DNA from: [Muricauda] lutisoli (nom. illeg.)
GTDB lineage: Bacteria; Bacteroidota; Bacteroidia; Flavobacteriales; Flavobacteriaceae
DNA length: 64,000 nucleotides
Assembly (NCBI RefSeq): GCF_017313105.1
Contig: NZ_JAFLND010000003.1
Location: 1-64,000 of the forward strand
Reading direction: 5' to 3'
The notes beneath the pieces were generated by a model. It ran no database searches and was not told where the DNA came from. It saw nothing but the letters and a program-made list of their open reading frames with translations. Below are positions 1 through 7,970 of the stretch, one piece after another. Numbering within the stretch: the stretch's first letter is position 1; every line of letters starts with the position of its first letter. Position numbers and translations under genes: made by a program.

Positions 1-1613
1 GCGCCATCGGTAACGTAAACATTTTTACAGGCATGAACTTGGTTAAATCCATTGACCACGGAGGTTTTAGGGTCACGCCCCATACGTGCAGTACCCATTT
101 CGTGGATACCAAGTCCAAGTGCATAAGGAGCATCAAAAGGAGTAACATCTTTGGCTCCCGCTTTTTCAAGCATTTGCACGGCTTGTTCCTGCATGTCCTT
201 ACGCATATTGTACTCATTCTCTTGGATTTCGGCATCGAAGGTTACGGTAGGTAGGCCCCATTGGTCCTTCTTGTCATAATCCAAGGTCATTTTGTTTTCA
301 TGGTACGGAAGTGTCTCACCGAAAGCATTTATGCCCATGTTCCACCCTCCAGGTGTCATCATAGCATCTTTATAGTCTTTTCCGTATGCAGCTTCGGCTA
401 TCATTTCTTCATAATTGCCTCTACTGGCACCACCTTGGTAACCATATCCACGGATAAAGTCTTTCATGTTGGAGTCACCGCCAAGGTTTCTAAATCTTGG
501 GATATATACTCCATTAGGTTTTCTACCCTTATAATATTTGTCTTCGTAACCTTCAAACTTACCACGTGCCCCTACCAAGAAGTGGTGATCCATTACGTTG
601 TGTCCCAATTCTCCGGAATCGTTACCTAATCCATCAGGGAATCTATCCGATTTGGATTGCATCAATATGGAAGTTGAAGCGATAGCCGAGGCACAAAGGA
701 AAATTACCTTGGCTTTGAACTCAAACTCTTCTTTGGTTTCCCTATCGATGACCTTGACACCGGTAGCTTTTTTGGTATTAGGGTCATAAATCACTTCATG
801 AACAATTGAATCCGGTCTTAGCGTCATATTACCTGTAGCCTCTGCTGCTGGCAGTGTAGACGATACGCTGCTAAAGTATGCTCCGAAAGGACATCCTCTG
901 ATACAACGGTTCCTAAATTGGCAACGCACTCGACCATCACCTTCAAATTGCTTGTCACTGTTAATATGCGCAACTCGACCAGCTGTGATTACACGACCAT
1001 TGAAATGTTCGGCAACTTTGCCTCTTACATGATCTTCTACACAATTGAGCTCCATCATGGGTTCAAATTGTCCGTCGGGCAGTTGTGCCAAACCTAAATT
1101 TTCACCGGAAACACCAATGTAACTTTCAACCTTATCGTACCAAGGTGCTATATCCTTGTAACGTACGGGCCAATCTACGGCAATTCCGTCATTTTTGTTT
1201 GCAGCAAAATCAATATCGCTCCAACGGTAACTGTGTCGTCCCCACATTATGGAACGTCCACCAACATGGTAACCTCTCATCCAATCAAACCTTTTGGTTT
1301 CATTGTAAGGGTGTTCCAAATCGTTTACGAACCAATGTTTGGAAGCTGCTCCAGTGGTATAACCGGTTCTTGATTGTTTCTCTTGTTTTTTAACGTCTTC
1401 TCGGGTTGCTCTTCCCGCATGAGGAAAATCCCATGGATCCATGTTTGCAGTTGGGTAATCTTCACGGTGTTTTACCATGGGCCCACGCTCCAAGACCAAA
1501 GTCTTGAGACCGTTTTCGCACAACTCTTTGGCAGCCCAACCACCGCTGATACCCGTACCTACCACGATGGCATCATAGGATTCCTGCTCCTGATTGTAAT
1601 AAAATTTACTCAT
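1..1613 (-). CDS. GMC family FAD-dependent oxidoreductase (3' end cut by window edge)
   Basis: A flavoenzyme of the glucose-methanol-choline family; 537 codons are visible and about 30 C-terminal residues lie off the window, judging from the paralogue at 6125-7828. The start is the ATG at 1613. The FAD-binding motif VVGTGISGG is at residues 17-25, a Cys-rich stretch (CQFRNRCIRGCPFG) lies near mid-protein, and the reading frame leaves the window just after the conserved VYVTDG. There is no signal peptide. The same architecture is found in the catalytic subunit of bacterial glucoside 3-dehydrogenases, which oxidise a sugar C3-OH to a ketone. That activity is inferred from the DUF1080 and isomerase neighbours; oxidation of another polyol or sugar acid is possible. 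It is divergent from the isomerase at 1750. Confidence 0.9.
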   Translation of the reverse strand, partial: MSKFYYNQEQESYDAIVVGTGISGGWAAKELCENGLKTLVLERGPMVKHREDYPTANMDPWDFPHAGRATREDVKKQEKQSRTGYTTGAASKHWFVNDLEHPYNETKRFDWMRGYHVGGRSIMWGRHSYRWSDIDFAANKNDGIAVDWPVRYKDIAPWYDKVESYIGVSGENLGLAQLPDGQFEPMMELNCVEDHVRGKVAEHFNGRVITAGRVAHINSDKQFEGDGRVRCQFRNRCIRGCPFGAYFSSVSSTLPAAEATGNMTLRPDSIVHEVIYDPNTKKATGVKVIDRETKEEFEFKAKVIFLCASAIASTSILMQSKSDRFPDGLGNDSGELGHNVMDHHFLVGARGKFEGYEDKYYKGRKPNGVYIPRFRNLGGDSNMKDFIRGYGYQGGASRGNYEEMIAEAAYGKDYKDAMMTPGGWNMGINAFGETLPYHENKMTLDYDKKDQWGLPTVTFDAEIQENEYNMRKDMQEQAVQMLEKAGAKDVTPFDAPYALGLGIHEMGTARMGRDPKTSVVNGFNQVHACKNVYVTDG

Positions 1614-1670
1614 TTATTCGGATTGTTTATTTGATAAATGTATTAATTATTAAATTAATTTTCTACATTT

Positions 1671-1685
1671 AATCCCTATGTTTAT
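1671..1685. promoter_or_regulatory. 15-bp element shared with the other GMC promoter region
   Basis: The sequence AATCCCTATGTTTAT lies 58 bp upstream of the first GMC gene, in the divergent spacer with the isomerase gene. A 14/15 match occurs at 7854-7868 upstream of the second GMC gene. A shared regulator site is an inference only. Confidence 0.25.
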
Positions 1686-1749
1686 TGAGAATTCAGCACT
1701 ATAACGTTGTAGTTTTTGGATTCCGCACGAAATTAACTAACGCAATAAT

Positions 1750-2748
1750 ATGAACAGAAGTAGATTAACACAAAAAAGTATTGTTACACTCATAGCAGTG
1801 GCTTTATTCGGATTTTATTCCTGTAAACAGAACCCAAAAAAGGAAACAACCGAAGAAACAACAACTGAAGCAGTAGCGGCAGAAGAATCCAAACCGGACA
1901 TTAAGCTCTCTTTGGCACAATGGTCTATCCACAAAATGATTTTTGAAGAAGGCGTGGACCCTTACACTTTTGCAGAAAAAGCAAGTAAGTGGGGATTTGA
2001 AGGTCTTGAGTATGTGAGCGCACTTTATTATAAGGAACTGCAGGCGGCAAACTTTTCTGAAGAAGCCATGAACAATTGGGTGGAAAAAAGCAAGGCTGAA
2101 AGTGAAAAATACGGTCTAACCAATGTTTTGATCATGGTGGACGGGCAAGGAGATATCGCCGTTCCCGATGAAACCGCAAGAACAGAAGCAGTGGAAAACC
2201 ATTATAAATGGGTGGATGCAGCAGCAGCCCTAGGGTGCCATTCCATTCGTGTTAACCTGAACGGAAGTATGGAGCCAGAGGTTTGGATGCCGGCATCAGT
2301 GGCAGGATTGAAACAATTGGCAACCTATGCCAAGGACAAGAACATAAATATTATCGTCGAAAACCACGGAGGTCCTTCTTCCAACGCGCAGATGTTGGCA
2401 GAGGTAATGGAAAAAGTGGGAATGGACAACTGTGGCACCTTGCCCGATTTTGGCAATTTCTGTATCAAAAGGGAAGAGGGTGATTACTATTCATCCGAAT
2501 GCTTGGAAGAATATGACCGCTATAAGGGAACAAAGGAGTTGATGCCATACGCCAAAGGTGTTAGTGCAAAATCCTACAGCTTTGATGAAGAAGGAAATGA
2601 AACTAGAGTGGATTACCCAAGAATTATGGATATAGTTTTGGATTCTGGATACGAAGGTTTTGTAGGTGTCGAATATGAAGGCTCGGAACTGGGTGAGGAA
2701 GAAGGGATTTTGGCAACCAAAAAACTTTTGGAAAGAATATTGGAATAA
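1750..2748 (+). CDS. Sugar isomerase/epimerase-type TIM-barrel lipoprotein
   Basis: A 332-residue protein of the AP-endonuclease-2-like TIM-barrel superfamily (sugar phosphate isomerase/epimerase). An N-terminal hydrophobic segment ends in the lipobox FYSC with Cys25, so it should be an extracytoplasmic lipoprotein. It is followed by a low-complexity Glu/Thr linker (about residues 30-48). The barrel begins with LAQWSIHKMI. Candidate metal ligands are E204 (VENHGG), D233 (LPDFGNF) and E308 (GVEYEG). Such proteins next to DUF1080 and GMC genes are thought to act on keto-sugars rather than on sugar phosphates. It is first of four closely spaced plus-strand genes (to 5605). The lipid anchor contrasts with the cytoplasmic paralogue at 7971, so the two probably work on opposite sides of the inner membrane. 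The substrate cannot be read from the sequence. Confidence 0.88.
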   Translation: MNRSRLTQKSIVTLIAVALFGFYSCKQNPKKETTEETTTEAVAAEESKPDIKLSLAQWSIHKMIFEEGVDPYTFAEKASKWGFEGLEYVSALYYKELQAANFSEEAMNNWVEKSKAESEKYGLTNVLIMVDGQGDIAVPDETARTEAVENHYKWVDAAAALGCHSIRVNLNGSMEPEVWMPASVAGLKQLATYAKDKNINIIVENHGGPSSNAQMLAEVMEKVGMDNCGTLPDFGNFCIKREEGDYYSSECLEEYDRYKGTKELMPYAKGVSAKSYSFDEEGNETRVDYPRIMDIVLDSGYEGFVGVEYEGSELGEEEGILATKKLLERILE

Positions 2749-2768
2749 TCCAATGTTAAAATGGGCCG

Positions 2769-3212
2769 ATGAAGGGATTTTTGAAACAACTCTTCGATTA
2801 CAATTTTTACTGTAATAAAAAAATTATGCAACAATGCAGTGGTCTGGACCATGTTCCGGACAACTGCATTAGACTTTTTAGTCACATGCTCAATGCCCAT
2901 CATATTTGGAACCATAGAATTTTGGGTACGCCCACGGAGTTTGGTGTTTGGGACAAACACCAAATGGACCAATGGGAAGATATCCATTACGAAAACCAAC
3001 GTACTTCTTTTGAAATTGTTTCCAATACGGATACTTTTGAAAAACGAGTGCAGTATACAAACAGTGAAGGAAAGAATTATTCAAGTGTGTTAAAGGATAT
3101 ACTTTTTCACATAGTTAATCATACCACTCATCACAGAGGGCAAATCATGATGGAATTGAGGAGCTCTGGAGTTGAGCCAAAACCTTTGGATTATATACAT
3201 TACAAAAGATAA
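2769..3212 (+). CDS. DinB family protein
   Basis: A 147-residue protein with the four-helix-bundle layout of the DinB/YfiT superfamily. The His-rich helices NAHHIWNH (about residue 43-50) and NHTTHHRGQ (about 116-124) provide the usual metal triad. Members are metal-dependent hydrolases or thiol transferases (for example bacillithiol S-transferases), but most have no known substrate. It sits 20 bp after the isomerase gene and 20 bp before the MFS gene, so it is probably co-transcribed. Why a DinB protein is in a sugar operon is not clear. There is no signal peptide, so it acts in the cytoplasm. The start is the ATG at 2769. Confidence 0.85.
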   Translation: MKGFLKQLFDYNFYCNKKIMQQCSGLDHVPDNCIRLFSHMLNAHHIWNHRILGTPTEFGVWDKHQMDQWEDIHYENQRTSFEIVSNTDTFEKRVQYTNSEGKNYSSVLKDILFHIVNHTTHHRGQIMMELRSSGVEPKPLDYIHYKR

Positions 3213-3232
3213 CTACTAACTAAAGACTTAAC

Positions 3233-4462
3233 ATGAATATTAAAACCAAATTTCAACTGTCCTTTATGATGTTCCTGGAATTTTTTATCTGGGGCGGTTG
3301 GTTTGTTACTTTGGGGACTTTTCTGGGTAACAATCTTGAAGCTACAGCAGGACAATCATCAATGGCATTTTCAACACAGTCGTGGGGGGCAATTATTGCA
3401 CCCTTTATTATTGGATTGATAGCCGACAGATATTTCAATGCCGAACGAATCTTGGGTGTGCTGCACTTGGTAGGTGCATTTTTGATGTACCAAATGTATC
3501 AATCAACAGATTTTGTGGCCTTCTATCCGTATGTGTTGGGTTACATGATCCTGTATATGCCTACACTGGCTCTGGTTAACTCCATTTCTTTTAATCAAAT
3601 GAAAGACCCGGCTAAGGAGTTTTCCAACATTCGGGTTTTTGGTACCATCGGATGGATCATTGCTGGATTGGTGATAAGTTATCTGTTTGTTTGGGACTCT
3701 CCAGAGGCCTTGGAAGCGGGAATGCTTAAAAATACATTTTTGATGGCAGGTATCGCCTCCGCAATTTTGGGGGTTTTCAGTTTTACATTGCCAAAGACAC
3801 CTCCAAAAGTGGACAAAAGTGAAAAAGTTGCCATTTCGGATGTGTTGGGCTTGGACGCCCTCAAACTATTGAAGGATAAAAACTTCCTGGTTTTCTTTAT
3901 TTCTTCGGTTTTGATCTGCATACCACTGGCTTTCTATTATCAAAATGCCAATCCGTTCTTAGCTGAAATAGGACTTCCCAATCCAACGGGCAAAATGGCC
4001 ATTGGTCAAGTATCGGAAGCACTGTTTATTCTGGCACTACCATTCTTTTTTACAAAATTCGGATTCAAAAAAACCATTTTGGTGGGAATGTTGGCCTGGA
4101 CGGTACGGTACATATTGTTCGCTTACGGTAATGCGGACGAACTATCCTTTATGTTGATCATTGGTATCGCATTGCACGGAATCTGCTACGACTTCTTTTT
4201 TGTTTCCGGACAGATCTATACGGATACAAAAGCAGGAGAAAAGTACAAAAGCGCTGCACAAGGACTGATTACTTTGGCAACTTACGGTGTTGGTATGCTT
4301 ATCGGTTTCTGGATTGCAGGACAAATAACAGATTCGCTAACAATGGATGATGGAGCACATGCATGGGAAACCATTTGGATGTATCCTGCAGGATTTGCAG
4401 CCGTAGTATTTGTGTTGTTCGCATTAATATTTAAAAACGAAAAAGTAGAATATAAATCATAA
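3233..4462 (+). CDS. MFS permease of the nucleoside:H+ symporter (NupG-like) type
   Basis: A 409-residue inner-membrane carrier with about 12 hydrophobic segments. The N-terminus (LSFMMFLEFFIWGGWFVTLG) is typical of the nucleoside:proton symporter branch of the major facilitator superfamily. The loop GLIADRYFNAERILG after TM2 matches the MFS A-motif position. In Bacteroidota this branch is often found next to isomerase/epimerase and Gfo/Idh/MocA genes, so a sugar or keto-sugar substrate is as plausible as a nucleoside. It lies 6 bp before the dehydrogenase gene, probably in one operon with 1750-5605. Confidence 0.85.
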   Translation: MNIKTKFQLSFMMFLEFFIWGGWFVTLGTFLGNNLEATAGQSSMAFSTQSWGAIIAPFIIGLIADRYFNAERILGVLHLVGAFLMYQMYQSTDFVAFYPYVLGYMILYMPTLALVNSISFNQMKDPAKEFSNIRVFGTIGWIIAGLVISYLFVWDSPEALEAGMLKNTFLMAGIASAILGVFSFTLPKTPPKVDKSEKVAISDVLGLDALKLLKDKNFLVFFISSVLICIPLAFYYQNANPFLAEIGLPNPTGKMAIGQVSEALFILALPFFFTKFGFKKTILVGMLAWTVRYILFAYGNADELSFMLIIGIALHGICYDFFFVSGQIYTDTKAGEKYKSAAQGLITLATYGVGMLIGFWIAGQITDSLTMDDGAHAWETIWMYPAGFAAVVFVLFALIFKNEKVEYKS

Positions 4463-4468
4463 AGAAAA

Positions 4469-5605
4469 ATGCCTAAAAAGATTAGACTTGGAATTCTTGG
4501 AGGAGGAGGCGATTCTCTTATTGGGGTGTTGCACAGAGTGGCCTCTTTCATTAATGACAATTATGAAATCGTAGGAGCTGTATTCAACCCTGATTTTGAG
4601 GACAATATGCAGTTCGCCAAGGAAATAGACATTCCTACGAATAGAATTTACAAAGATTTTGATACGCTTGTCGAGGAAGAGATGAAGTTGCCCGAAGATG
4701 AACGTATCCAAGTTTGCTCAATCCTTACACCGAACTTCCTTCACTTTCCAATGGCGAAAAAGTTATTGGAGAACGGTTTCAATGTCATCTGCGAAAAACC
4801 GATGACCACTACGTACGAGGAGGCTAAAGTGTTGCAGGAAACCTTGGAAAAAGAGGGAACCGTTTTCGCCGTAACCCATACCTATACGGGGTACCCCATG
4901 GTTAGGCAAATGCGTGAAATGATCAAAGAAGGTGTTATTGGAAAGGTTCACAAAGTAGATGTACAATACTATCAAGGTTGGATGAATCCAATTATCCACG
5001 ACAAGGAAAAGCGTGGTACGGTTTGGAGATTGGACCCTAAAAAAGCGGGAATAAGTTCTTGCATGGGAGATATTGGCGTCCATGCATTCAATATGGTCGA
5101 GTACACAACTGGGTTACAGGTACAGTCCCTATTGTGCGATTTTAATTATCTCTATGACGACAACCAGATGGATATGGATGGCACAGCGCTTATCCGTATG
5201 GACAAGAACGTTAAAGGCGTAATTAGGGCCAGTCAAGTGGCAACGGGGGAAGAAAACAACCTGTCCATTGCTATTTACGGTCAAAAAGGAGGATTAAAAT
5301 GGGAACAGGAAAACCCTAATTATTTATACAAATTGAACGATCCTGAACCACTACAGGTGTATAAACCAGGACACGAGTACAATTCCAAATTGTCTTTGGA
5401 CGGTACAAAATTACCGCCAGGACACCCGGAAGGTATATTTGATGCCATGGCCAACATTTACCTAGGGGTTGCCAAGGCCATCCGAGGAGAGGAATACAAC
5501 AGCGGAGAATTCCCAACCATGAAAGATGGGGTTAGGGGCCTCAATTTTATTGAGAATACCGTAGCTTCCCATAAACAAGGTAATATTTGGGTGGACATGG
5601 ATTAA
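4469..5605 (+). CDS. Gfo/Idh/MocA family NAD(P)-dependent oxidoreductase
   Basis: A 378-residue cytoplasmic dehydrogenase. The N-terminal Rossmann motif is GILGGGGDSLIG (residues 8-19); the family's EKP signature is E109-K110-P111, with Lys110 the expected catalytic base. The C-terminal substrate domain carries GDIGVHAFN, with D201 and H205 at the positions of the family's catalytic Asp and His. There is no Tat signal, unlike many exported members. In this context the likely job is to interconvert the hydroxyl and keto forms of a sugar, for example reducing 3-keto-glucose. It is last gene of the operon; a strong hairpin terminator follows 20 bp after the stop. Confidence 0.92.
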   Translation: MPKKIRLGILGGGGDSLIGVLHRVASFINDNYEIVGAVFNPDFEDNMQFAKEIDIPTNRIYKDFDTLVEEEMKLPEDERIQVCSILTPNFLHFPMAKKLLENGFNVICEKPMTTTYEEAKVLQETLEKEGTVFAVTHTYTGYPMVRQMREMIKEGVIGKVHKVDVQYYQGWMNPIIHDKEKRGTVWRLDPKKAGISSCMGDIGVHAFNMVEYTTGLQVQSLLCDFNYLYDDNQMDMDGTALIRMDKNVKGVIRASQVATGEENNLSIAIYGQKGGLKWEQENPNYLYKLNDPEPLQVYKPGHEYNSKLSLDGTKLPPGHPEGIFDAMANIYLGVAKAIRGEEYNSGEFPTMKDGVRGLNFIENTVASHKQGNIWVDMD

Positions 5606-5625
5606 TAGGAAACCCAAAAAACAGG

Positions 5626-5660
5626 AATGATGGCTGCCTACTGGCGGCCATTATTTTTTG
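5626..5660 (+). terminator. Rho-independent terminator of the 1750-5605 operon
   Basis: A 13-bp stem with two G-T wobbles (5626-5638 with 5643-5655), a TACT loop, and a run of T directly after it. It overlaps the stop codon of the convergent ASCH gene. Confidence 0.75.
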
Positions 5661-6115
5661 TAGAGCATCTCAAACTCCTCAAAAACCACGATCATACTTT
5701 CCTTGGGAGTTTTGCCAAACTCCGCAAGTTCTCGGGTAAAGTAATCCCAATGTGTTTTTTTCCAATGATCAAGGCTTTTATCGCCCTCACCTTCTAAACG
5801 CGCATGCTCCTCGCGAATGCTGAAATAGGGCAGTAGTTTTACCCTGGTCGTTCGGATGATGCATTTAGCATTTCCATTCCAATCGGTGACCACATAGAAA
5901 TCCCCGATTTTCGGTAAGGCCTCATTACGTAGTTGCAACCCTTGTAAAGCATGGCTGGTAGCTCTTTTAGCTTCTTTGGATATCAAATCGGCACATACAT
6001 CGGCATCTTTTTCATTATCACAAAAATGAATGACCTTGGGAGCATCTTCAGAAGCAAACTCTAAATGGGCATCCAAAAAATCGCCCCACAGATTTCGGGC
6101 AGAAGCATTTTCCAT
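5651..6115 (-). CDS. ASCH domain protein
   Basis: A 154-residue protein matching the ASCH (PUA-like) fold of the Ef3133-like branch. Recognisable stretches are SARNLWGDFLDAH near the N-terminus, then KRATSHALQGLQ, KIGDFYVVTDWNGNAKCII in the barrel, and the acidic LEGEGDKSLDHWKKTHWDYF. ASCH proteins are predicted RNA- or modified-nucleoside-binding factors; some have amidohydrolase activity on acylated cytidines. It follows the GMC gene (6125-7828) by 9 bp on the same strand, so it is probably co-transcribed with it, which does not obviously fit its predicted function. The stop lies inside the terminator of the opposite operon. Confidence 0.85.
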   Translation of the reverse strand: MENASARNLWGDFLDAHLEFASEDAPKVIHFCDNEKDADVCADLISKEAKRATSHALQGLQLRNEALPKIGDFYVVTDWNGNAKCIIRTTRVKLLPYFSIREEHARLEGEGDKSLDHWKKTHWDYFTRELAEFGKTPKESMIVVFEEFEMLYKK

Positions 6116-6124
6116 AAGCAGGTT

Positions 6125-7828
6125 TTAAGAAAATTTATGTTGTTTGAATTGTTCAGCGGCATGATTTGCTGCCCTTGCGGTAAAGGCCATATAGGTCAGC
6201 GATGGATTTACGCAACTGGCAGAAGTCATAAAAGCACCATCGGTTACATAAACATTGGGAACCGAGTGCAATTGATTGTGCTTGTTCAATACAGAAGTTT
6301 TCGGGTCGTGTCCCATGCGTGCACCTCCCATTTCGTGTATCCCAAGTCCCGGGCCCGTCTCGGTATCGTATGTGTGGACATCAGTAAAACCAGCAGCTTT
6401 TAGCATGGCAGCAGCTTCCTCTTTTATGGCTTCTCGCATTTTATATTCGTTTTCCTTGAACTCCACATCAAAATTCAATTGTGGAAGTCCCCATTGATCT
6501 TTTTTATCCTTGCTCAAAGTAACCCGATTATCATGATGTGGCAACATTTCGCCAAAACCGGTCATGCCTATTTCCCATCCACCAGGTTTTAAAATCGCCT
6601 CTTTATAGGCCGGCCCATGTCCAAGTTCAGCAACCGTTTCGGACCAACTGCCCCTACTTGCCCCACCTTGATAGCCAAAACCACGTAAAAAATCTGTCCG
6701 CTTTGTTTTCTCATCAAGGTTGACAAATCTCGGGATGTAAAAACCGTTCGGTCTCCTTCCTTTATAGTACTTGTCCAAATGGCCATTAACTTTAGCAGAT
6801 GCCCCTAATTGATAGTGGTGGTCCATGATGTTACGCCCCAATTGATCGTGATTGTTTCCCATGCCATTGGGGAACTCCTTGGATTTGGATTGTAATAAGA
6901 TCCCAACAGAGGCCATTGCCGAAGCACAGAGAAATACAATGTTACTTTTAAACGCTATTTTTTCATGGGTCTCCGCATCGATTATGTTTACCCCGGTTGC
7001 TTTTTTGCTGTTTTGATCATAAGAGATTTCATAAACGATGGAGTTTGGCCTTAGGGTCATATTCCCGGTTCGTTCCGCAGCGGGAAGGGTAGAGGAATTA
7101 CTGCTGAAATAGCCTCCAAAGGGGCATCCTCTCCAACAACGATTACGATATTGGCAAGGTCCGCGACCTTCAATATCCGTTGTGTTTTCAGTAATATGGG
7201 CTACTCTTCCAATAGTGAGCAAACGCCCATCCTTAAAATTCTTTCCTAAGGATGCCTGTAAATCTTTTTCAACACAATTCAACTCCATAGGCGGCTGAAA
7301 CTTACCATCTGGCAGTTGTTTAAGCCCTAAAGCTTGACCGCTAACACCAATATAGGATTCCACTTTGTCGTACCAAGGAGCAATATCTTTATAGCGAACT
7401 GGCCAATCCACTGCAATGCCTTCTTTCTTGTTGGCTTCAAAATCAATGTCGCTCCATCGGTAACTTTGACGCCCCCAAGTTAAGGATCGCCCACCAACTT
7501 GGTAGCCTCGAATCCAATCAAAACGTTTGGTTTCTTGATACGGATGTTCCAGATCGTTTACAAAAAAGTGCTTTACATCATCTTTTGGAGCCCACCCCAC
7601 CCTGAGTTGCTTGTGGTATTTTTCTTTGTCATCACGGGTAAGTTCCCCTTTAAAAGGATAATCCCAAGGATCGTCGTTCATGGTTTTGTAGTCTTCAACA
7701 TGCTTTACCATAGGGCCACGTTCCAGTACAAGAACATTAAGGCCATTTTCGCATAGTTCTTTGGCTGCCCAACCACCACTTATTCCTGTACCTACAACAA
7801 TAGCATCATAAACTTTGGTTTCAATCAC
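6125..7828 (-). CDS. GMC family FAD-dependent oxidoreductase (complete)
   Basis: A 567-residue flavoenzyme, a close paralogue of the truncated gene at 1-1613. The start is GTG at 7828: the frame is closed by a stop four codons upstream and no ATG is available. The FAD motif VVGTGISGG is at residues 11-19; the Cys-rich stretch CQYRNRCWRGCPFGG is at mid-length; the C-terminal GMC domain contains LGIHEMGGARMG, and NPSLTYMA near the end at the usual active-site His/Asn region. There is no signal peptide. The closest functional model is glucoside 3-dehydrogenase, but the small Tat-exported subunit and cytochrome that often accompany it are not in the window. It is divergent from the isomerase gene at 7971. 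Confidence 0.92.
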   Translation of the reverse strand: MIETKVYDAIVVGTGISGGWAAKELCENGLNVLVLERGPMVKHVEDYKTMNDDPWDYPFKGELTRDDKEKYHKQLRVGWAPKDDVKHFFVNDLEHPYQETKRFDWIRGYQVGGRSLTWGRQSYRWSDIDFEANKKEGIAVDWPVRYKDIAPWYDKVESYIGVSGQALGLKQLPDGKFQPPMELNCVEKDLQASLGKNFKDGRLLTIGRVAHITENTTDIEGRGPCQYRNRCWRGCPFGGYFSSNSSTLPAAERTGNMTLRPNSIVYEISYDQNSKKATGVNIIDAETHEKIAFKSNIVFLCASAMASVGILLQSKSKEFPNGMGNNHDQLGRNIMDHHYQLGASAKVNGHLDKYYKGRRPNGFYIPRFVNLDEKTKRTDFLRGFGYQGGASRGSWSETVAELGHGPAYKEAILKPGGWEIGMTGFGEMLPHHDNRVTLSKDKKDQWGLPQLNFDVEFKENEYKMREAIKEEAAAMLKAAGFTDVHTYDTETGPGLGIHEMGGARMGHDPKTSVLNKHNQLHSVPNVYVTDGAFMTSASCVNPSLTYMAFTARAANHAAEQFKQHKFS

Positions 7829-7853
7829 TTTAATGTTGTTTTAATTGTTAACG

Positions 7854-7868
7854 AATCCCTATATTTAT
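7854..7868. promoter_or_regulatory. Second copy of the 15-bp GMC upstream element
   Basis: AATCCCTATATTTAT, 25 bp upstream of the GMC start at 7828, differs at one position from the copy at 1671-1685. Both copies read in the same orientation relative to their GMC gene. Confidence 0.25.
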
Positions 7869-7923
7869 CTCTTACCACATGAGATTTGAAAATAGCATAG
7901 TTTTTTTCTTAAATATAGAAGAT

Positions 7924-7946
7924 AAATCCCAATTTATTTGGGATTT
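7924..7946. promoter_or_regulatory. Perfect 9-bp inverted repeat, candidate operator or 5' hairpin
   Basis: AAATCCCAA, a 5-nt spacer, then TTGGGATTT, ending 24 bp before the ATG of the isomerase gene at 7971. It could be a repressor operator for the 7971-10520 operon or a hairpin in its leader. Its AATCCC half resembles the start of the GMC upstream elements. Confidence 0.45.
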
Positions 7947-7970
7947 CCTAATTCCTAAAAATTAAATTCA

